Assembly: GCA_003008705.1 (NCBI GenBank)
Contig: PDUO01000037.1
Location: 201,153-265,152 of the forward strand
Direction of reading: 5' to 3'
DNA: 64,000 nt
From: Pezicula radicicola
Taxonomy: Eukaryota > Ascomycota > Leotiomycetes > Helotiales > Dermateaceae
The notes below the pieces were generated by a model that was not told the origin of the DNA, searched no databases, and worked only from the letters and a program-made list of their open reading frames with translations. The position numbers and the translations under genes are program-made. The stretch's first letter is position 1; every line of letters starts with the position of its first letter. This document shows, piece after piece, positions 52,918 through 63,999 of the stretch.

Positions 52918-54806
52918 GTGGGGACCATCATACACGAAGTGATGCATGGTCCCATTGATCGTATCAAGATATTCTATTGGCAATTATGCTTTGGTGATCG
53001 GGTTCTGAATTCCACTGCCTCGATTCACGGCATATCCATGAATTCAGACGTTCTATTGGCAATACTGGGAACACGGCAGCCAGAAACACTGACCAAGCGC
53101 TACTCACCCCAATGGAAATTGCTGTCGTTGTTGGTTGGAGGGCGATCATGATGCTACTTTTCTCATCTCTCTTGCAACGAGATTTCCCAAAGCTTGTCAC
53201 CTGTCAAATCTGTTGCAGCAGCCCGCTCCTGGATCCCAAGGTATTGGGGACTACCTCGAGTCAACAGCGCATATTGATTCCGTTGTTAACCGGACGGCTG
53301 GAAAGATGGTTCAAGTCTGCTGTAATATCAGCCGAGATGGTAAGACTGTTATGCAAATCGCTTCACAATTCCTGTTCCGCAGCGTATATGACGACTTCAA
53401 AAGTGCATTCGAGCGAAAATCTAAGGACCCCATAAAGCTCCGACTTTCTATGGCTAAGAATGTCTCTGTGTTAAGATCAAAGCAATCGTTTCGTCTCGGC
53501 AGAGAGCTCGATTTGGTGGGCAAGACATTGGTCTCTTCAGTGAAGAGTTTTGCACGATTTAAGAATAGATCGGTGTTCAGCAGCGTAGAATGTGTCGGCA
53601 ATGTTCTACTAGACGCTGGGGCAAACAAGGTAATTCGGTGATCGACTTCATCGAGAGGATAAACGAACCCACACAGAAGGCTGCCATTCTCAAACCTCCG
53701 GTAGCTTTCAACAAGAACATTATACCTCTACAAACACCAGCATCAAATAAATTGTATGCAAATACATCAGGAGACTATAATCCTATTCATATTTCCAGAA
53801 TACTTTCCAGCTATGCAAATCTCCCCGGCACTATCACGCATGGCAGTGATGGCACGTTCACCAGCGCAGCTGTATAAAGATGTCTTGACCAATGTGTACA
53901 ATCCGATCCTGTTGGTGCAGTCCGAAAATTCTCTGTTTCATTTACTGGCATGATATTACCGAATGACTAGCTTTTGGTCAACTTCACTCATGCTGGCATG
54001 GTATCAGATCGAAAGATCATCAATATTGAGGTTAGCAAGAGGCACGACATGGAAATCGTACTGCAGGGTGCAGCGGAGGTTGATGAACTAGTAGTCTCTA
54101 CTTATGTTTTTATGGGGCCAGGATCTCAACGGACAGGAATGGGCATGGAACTCTACGAGAGAAGTGTTGTAGCCGGATCGGTTTGGGATAAGACTGACAG
54201 ATTTTTCATGAGTATGTATGGTAAGTTGTCGCACAGTGTTACTGGTGAACATTTCTTGATACACTTAGGGTCTGAAATCACGGATATTGTCTGCAATAAT
54301 CCCAAAGAATCGACGGTCTATTTCGGCGGTCCTCACCGGAGAGCCATGCGTTCAAATTACATGGCAATAACCTATGACACCGTCGCTGCAGATGGCACTC
54401 TCAGAGAAGTGCAGATCTTCAAGGAAATCAGCGAAACTTCAAGGTATTACACTTTTAAATCGCCCTCGATCTATTGTACTCCACCCAATTTACCCAGCCC
54501 GCTCTCTTACTCATGGAAAAAGCAATATTTGGGGATATGCGGTCTCAGGAGCTTGCGAGCTCATCTGCAGGCCACTCACTTGGAGAATATTCTGCATTAA
54601 CTGCACCTGCAGATATAATGCCCATTGAGCAATTGATGCAAAGACACTCTAAAATTCATCGTCCAAGCTATTACAGAAGAGCAGGGCTGGTTGCTTGAAA
54701 TTGTGAGTTTCAACCCTGCAAATATGCAATATGTTTGCCCGGGCACGCTACAGGCTCTTCACACTCTGGCAAACGTCCTTGATTTCATCAAAGAGAAAAA
54801 GGTAAC
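52918..54806 (+). pseudogene. Decayed fatty acid synthase beta subunit (dehydratase to transferase part)
   Basis: Similarity to the C-terminal third of fungal FAS beta runs through all three frames. It includes IDRIKIFYWQLCFGD (about 52950), VVVGWRAIMM (53118), NRTAGKMVQVCCNISRDGK (about 53290), the hot-dog dehydratase block SGDYNPIH (about 53767) with LPGTITHG, then GPGSQRTGMGMEL in place of TGQGSQ, the acyltransferase nucleophile motif GHSLGEYSA (about 54570), and NMQYVCPG near 54724. Frame changes occur repeatedly, and extra residues interrupt the THGMYTSAAV region. The acetyltransferase and enoyl reductase parts are missing. It is not functional. Intact homologues make acyl chains for primary metabolism, or dedicated starters in hexanoyl-type FAS pairs. 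Confidence 0.85.
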
Positions 54807-55418
54807 CAAGATTTGCGCTTCCTCATTGAGCATGATTCTCATGAGTTCAGTGTAATGGTCTTCAGTTTTACGCTCCTTAATAGTAGCCCATGCCGATTAT
54901 CAGTCAGTCAGGGTTAACTTCTGAATTTTAAATACTTCTTTACTAAGACAGCTGAGATTAAGTCCACTCCCACTGGCCAGTTCCTAGCGGAGCCGCCGCG
55001 AGACTTCCATTTATGCCAGATCGATCTTCAGCCAATGAGACTCAAGAGCTACGGGGTTGAATAGGGCGACATGCCAAAATGACAGGCTATCATCCTTTCC
55101 TTCAGAAACCTAATTGCGCTTCGGAGACAAATAGCTTATGGGGACGTGAGGCTGCATCGAAGTGTCTACAATTATTGGATTTCTATGTAGGAGATAAAGG
55201 GAAAGTGTCCCGTCCTCACTTTGAATCGCAAGTTGGAATTCTAACCCGATGAGTAATACAATCGCCTCTTCACAAGATGATACTGCTGTTCTCTCAGAAT
55301 ATACCCAAACCGCGCAAAGCTTGTCAACCTTGCCTGCCAACACTAAACCTTGAACCCCAATCTAATAGGCATCAAAATGCCAAAATGGTAAAAGACAGAA
55401 TCTTCAATCTCCCTATCA
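54807..55418. other. Intergenic region
   Basis: Between the FAS relic and the convergent monooxygenase stop. It includes the monooxygenase 3' UTR. No further feature was seen. Confidence 0.5.
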
Positions 55419-57286
55419 TCACAAAGAAGCCATAGTCGGTTTCAACACAGCCAATTGCAGTTCGATATCCCGTGCCTTTTGTTCAATGATCTCTTCTATG
55501 TCAGATCTCGTCTTGTTGCGGAATTTTGTAGTCCGAAGGAGAAATTGTTTGAATGCCTCCATTTGCCTCGCCCTGGTATCCTGCAGAATGCAGTCATAAT
55601 AATTAACGAGATCTTTGATAAGGGGTGTGCCGATTGAAGCGGCAAGTTTTGCCATAAAAAGACGTTCTTTCTTCCATCCCAGCACGTGGAACTTCTTGCC
55701 CATACCGCATTGTTCCTGTCTCTCTCTGTACATAGCTTGCATTTCCAGGAAGCTGGGCAAGCTGGACCTTCCCGAAAATACTGAGGCCACCGCAGTACTC
55801 TGCACATCAAAGAAGGGGAAAGTCGCTATCTCGAACTTGACGCCGATGAATGCCAGTGTTGGATCGTGCATGTAAAATATGTCTTCGTGGAGATTGTGAA
55901 GTTGTACACCATCCGTAATGATAGGAGGATAGTCTCCAAGCTTTGTACCGTGCTCGGTATGACCCTGGTAATCGCTGAGAAAGGGCAAAGAGAACCTATA
56001 TCCTGTACAGAATATGACACGGTCAATCCCCTGGAGGACAGTTCCGTCGGCCAGTACCACCTCGGCATTTCTGATCTCCATATCATCTCCATGGCATCTG
56101 AACATTTTGATATCGGGAATTTTGATAACATTTTCTGGAATAACCGACCGCAGCGTCCTTTCAAAAAGTGTTTCCGGGCCTGTTCGTGTCTCTTGCTCTT
56201 TCATGCGAATTGATTGATAAACTGTTTTTGCTTCAAACGCAACTTCTCGTCCAATATCAAATGCAGAACTGCCGGCCCCAATCAGGAGTATGGTCTAAAC
56301 ATGTCTTCTCTTAGCAACGTCATACTCTTGGAGTCTTCGATAGAAGGAACTCATGACGTACCTGATTTTTGTAGGGCGAATTGTCCACGTAGTCCTTGGA
56401 GTGCATTATTGATTCGGACCACCTCGAAACCCAATCACTCAGACCGGGTATTGAAGGGATGAATGGCTTGTCATAGTGGCCTGTACTGACAACCACTGAG
56501 TCGAAAATCTATAGTACCCATCAGCTTTAGCTACGCATGTAAATTCGTACTCTTTCATGACTTACGTCTTCTGCAAACGTACGACGGAGTTTTTGAGTTC
56601 CAGGAACGAGGCTTGAGTGGCGCGTAAGAACGTCCCACTTGCCATCCAAGCGTTTTGTGACTTTCAATACGCTAGTATTAGTTTTGGCAATAGCATCGAT
56701 TCCAAAATCTTGTGAAAACCTCTGCAGATATTGTAGGATGTCGCGATGTGACACGAACCAATCCTGGAAAAATCATATTAGTAAAGCTTGCTGTATTTAA
56801 TGGAATAATATCTATTTACCGTGCCTAAAGGATAACTGTGACCCTCAAATTGCATCAAGGGAAGAGCAATATTGTTCGTCAAGGACCTATAACAGGCACT
56901 TGATGGTGCATGACTTCTGAGATTGGCGTCGACATTCTCTTCATCAACAGCATCTTTAGGTGGAAGCTTTTTGTAAGAAGGATTCTCCAGCGTGTCCATT
57001 GACATGATTGAGCTAATGCATGTCGATTGGAACGACTTGTCTCCTTCGAATACCCTGATGACAATAGCAATTTAGTTTAACGCCCATGAGTGCTGCCTCC
57101 AAAGAAAAAGAGCCCTACTTACCATACACCGCCAGGTTGATGCCGACGTTCAAAAACGGTTACATCCAAACCTTCATTGAGAAGCCTCCTACTGACAGCA
57201 AGACCACCTGGACCACCACCAATCACAGCAACCCTAGCACCAGGCCGAAAAGGGCCCCCGGGAATTGGCATTTGGCTGGAAGCCAT
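55419..57286 (-). CDS. Flavin-containing monooxygenase
   Basis: Five exons on the minus strand, 57286-57123, 57054-56820, 56763-56566, 56508-56362 and 56294-55419, join in phase to about 539 aa. The FAD site GGGPGGL is near residue 24, with FERRHQPGGVW closing the Rossmann fold. STGHYDKPFIPSIPGL is the ATG-containing region typical of class B flavoproteins, and the NADPH site is GAGSSAFDIG. HSKDY replaces part of the usual FxGxxxHxxxY fingerprint. It should use FAD, NADPH and O2 to oxygenate N, S or carbonyl groups. No membrane segment is obvious. It shares an 828-bp divergent promoter region with the sulfotransferase-like gene, which suggests co-regulation. N-hydroxylation or S-oxidation of a peptide side chain would fit the setting, but the substrate cannot be read. 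Confidence 0.92.
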
Positions 57287-58114
57287 CTTTAGAAAGACAC
57301 AACTTGGAGACGTAGAAACCGTTAAACTCTAATGGTTTGGCGTCCAAGGCAAGTCTGCTGAAATGCGAAGACTGAAATGTTTCAATTGCATAAGATCACT
57401 TTTCGCTACGAGCATACTTATGATTCATTAATATTTGGCATGTTATGTAGCGTTTCCTTAATAGGTAGGAGTATCCATAACACAGGTATGCGTCGACTGC
57501 AATCGGCGAGGACAATCAGCGTGGTCTTGGTACCAGAATAATGACCGGGAAGTTCTAAAAGCCGATGATTAACAGCCGAAGGAAGGACTTCGCCTTCACC
57601 ATCTCCATCGCCACTGATAATCCCCGATGATGATAGCGGGCCTGTGAACAATCAGCGCGACAATGCTTAGCGATGTAAGCATGCTCCAGACGATGACTTT
57701 CCCTATTGTGGAGCACATGCCGCTAATTGCTTATGCTCAAGCGAAGAATAGAAGGAGCTTATCTGACAGGGCGGAGTCTCAAGTCGGTAATTACGCGAGG
57801 AATCACAACAGTTTAGCGAGCCACTCTCTACTCGAGCCCTGATGTTCTAACCGGTAATCTGCTTAGCTCTAAGGATGCAACAAACGGGTTTCGCTCTTTA
57901 TTCAGTAAGTGGCTGTAATGCCATTGTTATCATCCTTAAATTTATTCTGAAGGGATGAATCAAGTTTCAGTCTTGAGTTATTCCTACCCGTTTTTTAAAT
58001 AATCATTTGACTTTCCATCGTAGCCAGACCCCTCATTGGCTTCTGACACTGTACAGACAAATCCCGTCCTATCAAAATCCGTTTCAATATCTCTCTGCGT
58101 CCCTAACGTCCTTC
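57287..58114. promoter_or_regulatory. Divergent promoter region, monooxygenase and sulfotransferase-like gene
   Basis: 828 bp lie between two divergent starts. No ORF could be supported. I could not identify a specific transcription-factor palindrome with confidence. Confidence 0.45.
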
Positions 58115-59429
58115 ATGATGGATGCATCAAAACCTATCTTACTGTTGGCTCATCCTCGATCTTGCTCAACTGCCTTTGAGAGGGTAAGTATAAAATATCA
58201 GAGAAAGCGCCCTTGTAGTCGTGCACTGGCTAATACTATCCAAACAGATGTTCATGACTCAGAAAGACAAAATCACTTGCATACATGAACCACTCTGTGA
58301 TGCGTACCACTTTGGGCCGGAGAGACTCAGCGACAGATTTGAAGATGAAAAAGTAAGGCGAGAGAGTGGACTAAGTGACTGCACATATCAGATAGTATTA
58401 GATAGAATACAGAAAGCGCAAGTTGAGGTAAGTTGAAGATGAGCTGTGTCAAGACAAAACAGTCGTACAACGAGTTACTAAATACTGAAAGGGCAAACGG
58501 ATCTTCATTAAAGATATGGCCAAGAGCATAGTGCCGCCCGTTGGAAAGATTCTTTCAATTCCGCCGTCCCTAACCTCATTTGCTGAAAGTAAGTTCCAGG
58601 CCGCAAAGAAAATATAGCGAATACTTAAGAGTCTAAACATCTACACAACAGCATCTTCACTTCGTGATCCTCACCCAGCTCAGTCGACTGAGCCCCTCAA
58701 TCCTACCGTTCTCCCACATCATATCCTTCAAAGCTTCCATTTCACGTTTTTAATACGTCATCCATGCTTAAGCATTCCTAGTCTGTACAAAATCTCCACC
58801 CCACCAGTCTCTCACACTACGGGATGGCATGGATTCCACCCTCAAGATGCAGGCTACATTGAAATGCGAAAACTGTTTGATTATCTCAGGGAAGTGAGTC
58901 AAATCGGGCCCAATATTGCTGCGCAAGATAGAACTGCCGGTGAAGGACGAAAAGTAAACGGAAATTATGGGCAGACCGAGATTTGCATCGTTGATGCAGA
59001 CAGGCTCATGAACAGCCCTGAGGCTATGTGTAAAGCATACTGCCAGTCTGTCGGTCTTCAATTCCATCCTACCATGCTCAACTGGAGTTCCTCTGAGGAC
59101 CAACAGCGGGCTCAGCAAGCATTTCAAAAATCAATCGCAGAGCATGATGTTGCATTGCAGAGCACATCGATCATCACACAAGGCCTCGTACGTATCCGAA
59201 TGCATCTAAGCATCTAGACTCTAGTTGCACCCCGAAAAGTCGCTCGATATAAGAGAAAAAAGAACTGACCTGTTATTTGAAAAAGGGCTACCAGGAGATA
59301 TCCGACGAAGAGCAAGATGCTGAATGGGAACGAAAATTTGGAAGAGAGGGTGCTCGTCTGATCCGCGAGAACGTGGACGCCAATATGCCCCACTACGAAT
59401 ACTTGAAGCAATTTGCAATCAATGTTTAG
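58115..59429 (+). CDS. Sulfotransferase-like P-loop protein
   Basis: Five exons, 58115-58183, 58248-58427, 58492-58588, 58652-59187 and 59286-59429, agree in phase and give 341 aa. The donors include GTAAGT three times and GTACGT. Near the N-terminus AHPRSCSTAFERV forms the PAPS 5'-phosphosulfate loop, and FLIRHPCLSIPSLYK is the 3'-phosphate-binding region of the sulfotransferase fold. EWERKFG and a short helical end close the protein. There is no signal peptide or membrane segment, so a soluble cytosolic enzyme is likely. The fungal members of this family are common beside biosynthetic genes and few have known reactions. Sulfation of a hydroxyl on the peptide is the direct reading, but some family members have other roles. 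A second ATG follows immediately at 58118; the first was chosen. Confidence 0.87.
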
Positions 59430-60340
59430 CATTAGATAGAGTAGAACAAGCGCATCATGTAAACTGCTCCTCAACAGGCATCATCCTAGAATAAAGGTCA
59501 ATTCAAGTAAATCTCTTGCATATATTACCTTCAATGTTCACCAATCTCAATAAGTAAGCAAAGAGGTAGTTCTAACCTTTAAAAATAATAACTAGTAGAA
59601 CTACCTAACTATACAATTAATAGCTTAAATTATTGAGACCTATTTATAGTTTCCCAGCTAAGTACTCTTTAGACAATTCCTTAACTCTACACTTATTATT
59701 ATTCTAGTAGTAGTAGTAATAACCCCTAATAGAAACTTAGCTTTGTTAAAGTTGTGTATATCCTTGTCTAGTATACTATACTTTTAAACTATATTCTATA
59801 CAAGCCTAAACTACTCTCTAATAATTATTAGATCTTTGCGTTATACCCTCTTATAGTTGTACTTGTAATTAAACTTTGTTTTAATCTCGTACAACACTTA
59901 ATAAAGTTTAAGGTCTAGTTATTTTTAACTAGGGTTGTATTATGTTTAGTAAGTAGAATATTTACTATATCTTTTATATTATATAGCTAGTGAGGATATC
60001 TATGTAAATCTAGGTTAAGGATATATTAAACAACTGCTATATCTTTGTATAGACTAAGCCTTCGTGTTTTTAAAATAGTATTGTATTAAGAGGGTTTGCT
60101 ATATAGTTAGTTATATAGGCTACTATAAGGTATGTTGTATAACATTACAGCTTGTCGCATACTTCGAATTTAGGTGTGTTAGATTGCTTGTATTGTAAGA
60201 AGTAATATGCCTTCTTAGGAAGAGGTTTAAGCTTGTATTGTTGATATTGTACAAAGTTAAAGATAGTTGTACGCGTTCTTGATTTTCGTGATCCACTTGC
60301 TTAGGCGGTCCACTCGCTTGGGAAATACGTTATATTAATA
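59430..60340 (-). mobile_element. Relic of a pogo/Fot1-like transposon, RIP-like
   Basis: The minus strand of about 59700-60290 reads, with many in-frame stops, as a Tc1-mariner/pogo transposase N-terminus. It includes a psq-type helix region (IRSMRQAVMLYNIPYSSLYN), then NLDLHRYPH, NILLTKHNTT, FIKC and YNYKRV followed by DLIIIRE. The last block matches the part of these proteins that precedes the catalytic DDE domain. Stops sit where Gln or Trp is expected, the pattern left by C-to-T or G-to-A changes. The tract is very AT-rich. Possible end sequences containing CCAAGCGAGTGGACC lie near 60315-60330. An inverted pair (59564-59574 and 59596-59606) lies at the other side. Confidence 0.75.
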
Positions 60341-60467
60341 TTGAAAACTATATTAATTATCAACTTATACAAAGTCTAGATATAATCAATATATATAGAA
60401 TAATAATATTATTATATAAGTTTAGCCTTCTTTCCAATCTCCTTATAATTATTATACAAATTAACCT

Positions 60468-61916
60468 TCATTTAGCATTTAAAATAGAAAGCGCTTCTAG
60501 AACTAATTCAGTTGCATCATTTGCTGTTCCGACAGAATCTTCATATCTAAACCAATGTAAGCTAGGTACTCTAAAGAGCGCGGTTCTCTCACCCAGAGCT
60601 CCCATGTCCGTAATTATGGCAGATAAATTTATGCAGCCCATCGTCATGCTGAGACCAGTTGACCTCAACTCTTGCACCGCCATCCCGAGTTGGTCGGTGG
60701 CCGACTCGAACCGCTACAACGTCAAATAGCCCATCTTTGTTCAACAGCTCAGGTACGAGCGACTTGCATCGTTCCAGGATCCAGTCAGTAACACCATCAT
60801 CAATATTGGTAGTCCTGAAAATACAAAGGTATTTTAGCTTTCATAGCTGGCATCTTCGCTCCGTATTGGATGACCTACCAGTCATTCTTGATTTTGCATC
60901 CACCAAGAACAGTCGTATTTGAACCAGGCTGTGGAATTGTAAAGACATCCCATTTTCCACCGATTTCAATGCTGATTCGCTCAGACTTACCCTTTACGAC
61001 AATTAATTGGCCCTTCGTTGGATATACGTTCTCGTCATTGGCGAGTTTCCGTGCGCCTAGCCCTGTGCAATTCACAACTCCTCGGGCAGATGAACATGAT
61101 TCTAGACTGAAAACATCCTCTAGCGCCTCAACTTCCGCAGTCACGACTTTTGCACCAAGCTCCACGCACAAACGCAGCCGGTGCTGCAGATAACGAGTTG
61201 GCGATAGACAATACGTCTTGTAGGTTATTCCCGCTATGACTCCTGGGGGGAGTGATGATGCAGGCAGCCGCCGAAAGCCATCAATAAAATGAGCGAACCA
61301 GAGCTGGCTTTCTGGATTTTCAGATTCAGCTGTCGGGGAGTTCCTATGAACAATAAGTTACAAGATCTGCGAACTAGGCAGCGCGCCATAAATTACCAGT
61401 AAACCACGGCATTAGTCATCTACAGGCAGAGTAAGACTTGAGTCGAGCTGGAAATATGTTACAGTAGCTCACCTCTAATCCACTCTCGCTCGGCTTATCA
61501 TGTCTTGATTCTTCCCGCCAAGAATCAAGCGTTTCCTTATTCCATCTCTGCTGCGTAATGTTGTCGAGATCGATGTTCGCTCGCCATTGCTGCAGCCAAT
61601 TTCGTGAGTTATAAATTTAATAAAAAGGAATTGGAGAAAAGCATACAGCGCCAGCCCTGGGAGAATGATAATCAGTAAAGCTGATTGAGTTCGTCAGATC
61701 GTACTTACCGTGGAGAGGTATATTCAATACTTTGATCTCCCGGCCAAAATTTAGAGACGATTGTCACGTCTACGCCAGCTTTAAGGAGAGTGATTGCTGT
61801 TTGAAGACCTACAATTCCTGCCCTAGCCTCAGGAATTATTATGCCGTTACGCAACACGGACAGTGGCCACAAAGCGTCAGAGAAACTTACCCTAGGACGA
61901 CCACTTTATGCTTCAT
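60468..61916 (-). pseudogene. D-amino-acid oxidase, apparently frameshifted
   Basis: A FAD-dependent D-amino-acid oxidase is recognisable over eight inferred exons, about 351 aa if the frame were intact. The N-terminus reads MKHKVVVLGAGIVGLQ, the dinucleotide fold. Later marks are VVNCTGLGAR, the HRPTRDGGARVE block and the end HNYGHGSSGY, all typical of the family, which oxidises D-amino acids to 2-oxo acids with H2O2. The C-terminus (NAK) is not a clear peroxisomal SKL-type signal. In exon 2 (61823-61709) a run of four T at 61800-61803 (AAAA on the coding strand) puts the rest of the exon in the wrong frame and gives a stop soon after; the residues before and after it both match the family. 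All other exon phases fit, including a 10-nt exon at 61656-61647. Either recent inactivation or a sequence error is possible. Confidence 0.85.
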
Positions 61917-62760
61917 TGTATGTAGCGGATCATCTATAAGACACCAACTAAATATGATATGTGCAATACATAGAAGTGGTAGATGACAAGCGGCAGCATA
62001 TATCTTGATTTCTAGTGGCTGCAGTCTACCACCTCAAGCCCTGCAGGAGAGAGAGCCTAAGCCAAGACAGCTGCAGCAGAGCAAGGTAAGCAGGGTGCGC
62101 GGGCATTCGAATTGGGGATACCTAGGTCTCACAACTGTGGACTCTGGGATAGAACACGTGATATTGCCTAGCTACCAACCCCAACCACTGAAAAAAAGAT
62201 ATCAAGCAGACGTCTGTGTACTGACTGTAGCGCTCCTGAGAACGTGTAACGCCAGAACTCGCACCAGCGAAGACAGATTGCTGACGCTCCCTCGGCTAAC
62301 GCTCCCTCGGCTGACGCTGACGCTGACGCTGACCCCGAGGAAATAGAGTAGAGGATTGGGCAAGTATCCGTGGTGACGACTCGCTTCTCGCTTCGGCTAG
62401 ACAGCCCTACAATAATGCCAGTATGCGATAATATGTAAAGTTTGTACGAAGGGCCCTAGCAAACTTGACAGAGTATACGCACTTTGAGAGCAAAAGTAAT
62501 AAGCGCATCTCAGAGACGCTAAAGGCCGTTAAGCGAGCGATCTCGGGAGAGGGGGGGACGCTGGCTTCTTTCGTCCTCTGACTGGAGAAACTGGACGGGT
62601 GGTCAGACTTAACACGCCGCCTGGCATAACCCGGCAGAAGCTGTTCTCTAGAACTATTCACGACGTCCTTTAAGGATGGATTAGAAGCTATAAAGCTAGA
62701 TCTCGAATTGCGAATCAATGTCCAATTCCATTTATTTCATTGCAATCAACTAATTTTATC
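61917..62760. promoter_or_regulatory. Divergent region, D-amino-acid oxidase and PLP enzyme
   Basis: 844 bp between divergent starts. It includes a GC-rich tandem tract near 62282-62336. From about 62437 to 62718 the plus strand reads as protein-like but with stops (for example TLKAVKRAISGEGGTLASF), possibly a transposon-derived scrap I cannot name. Confidence 0.4.
62282..62336. repeat. Short tandem tract of GACGCT/CCCTCGGCT units
   Basis: Two copies of ACGCTCCCTCGGCT are followed by four copies of GACGCT; a simple repeat with no coding role seen. Confidence 0.75.
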
Positions 62761-63999
62761 ATGGTTCAAACCAATCCCTTCAATGTCTTCCGGGGTCCTG
62801 ACGCTATGATGCAATACTACAACCCTGATCTACAGCCTCCACTGCCTCTCGTTGAGATTCCTGACCGGCTGAACCCCTTTCGCGGCGATGGCGTCAGGAT
62901 ATATGCGAAGATGATGAACATGTTTCCAGCCCACAATGTCAAGGCCATGCCAGGTAAGACTTTGCGAGATAAATAGTAGCTTCTGGATTTTAATTTGTTA
63001 ACCCAGTGCTTAATATGCTTTTGGATGAGGATATACCGCCCAATACCGAGACAATTGTAGAGCAGAGCTCCGGCTCTACCGTCATCTCAATGTCCATAAT
63101 TGCAAGAGTGTTGCACGGTATCGAAGATGTCCGCGCGTTCATCACCAACAAGACCAGCTCATCACGTATGAAAAATCTACGTTTCTTTGGTCTCCAACTG
63201 TAAGAATATGCAGCCTCATCCACTGCGCCTCACACTGACTATATCCAGCGTTCTTTATGGTGGATCGCAGCAGCCAGAGCCGCAAGACCCTCGCGGTGGG
63301 ATTGGCAAAGCACAGAGAATATCTGAGCAGAAGGAAGGAGTGATACATCTAAATCAATATGAAAATTCACGTGTGAGCGGCCAGCGTAAAATTTTATCTT
63401 AACATGCGCGTAATATTCAGCCCAGAATCCCAACTCTCACGTTCGATGGACTGGTCCTCAGATTTTGAAACAGCTTCCTGAGATCAATGTCCTCTGTACA
63501 CCGATGGGCACAGGAGGTATTCCAATGCTCTATTTTCCCTGTTTTAAATAGAGCTAACATTGGTTGATTAGGCGTCGCCACTGGCACTGGTTCATTTTTC
63601 AAGAAAGCAAAGCCAGAAGTCACAGTTGTTGGGCAAGGATCTTCCGTTACTTTTCGTTCTCTAAAGTACTATGCTAATAGTTTTCACTACTTGCAGAGTT
63701 TGCAACGCCCTCGGCGATCCTGTCCCTGGTCCGCGTCCATTCCCACTTTTCCAACATGTCAACTTCCCTTGGAGAGACGCTATTGACACCGTAGACGAAA
63801 TCTCTTCATACGACTCATATTACCTATCTATGCAATTATCACGTGAGGGCTTGATATGTGGTCCTTCTTCTGGGATGACGCTGAAAGCTCTACATAACTT
63901 CTTGCAAAAGCACCGGGACGAAGGAACACTGTCGAGTCTGGCAGGACCGGATGGCACCGTATCTTGCGTATTTATGTGTTGCGACTTTCCCTATCAGTA
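62761..63999 (+). CDS. Cysteine synthase/cystathionine beta-synthase-like PLP enzyme, 3' end outside window
   Basis: The exons inferred are 62761-62953, 63007-63199, 63249-63370, 63421-63516, 63572-63632 and 63697 onward, all in phase. The fifth intron (63633-63696) uses a GC..AG border with a CTAAT branch site. It is a fold type II PLP protein: likely PLP Lys61 in AHNVKAMP, substrate loop SSGSTVIS, phosphate loop GTGGVATGTG and CGPSSG near the cofactor ring. These enzymes do beta-replacement on Ser, O-acetyl-Ser or Cys, or make amino acids such as 2,3-diaminopropionate precursors. The family is close to fungal cysteine synthase-like proteins that are not the housekeeping enzyme. Beside an NRPS it could supply a special building block (inference). 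The ATG at 62761 was chosen because it is followed at once by the conserved NPFNVFRGPDAM. Confidence 0.88.

Noticed and set aside
55110..55343. Small minus-strand ORF after the FAS relic
   Set aside because: No motif, no splice signals and no similarity I can recognise.
62407..62718. Minus-strand 103-codon ORF in the divergent promoter region
   Set aside because: The plus strand of the same stretch looks more protein-like, though interrupted; neither could be assigned, so no gene is claimed.
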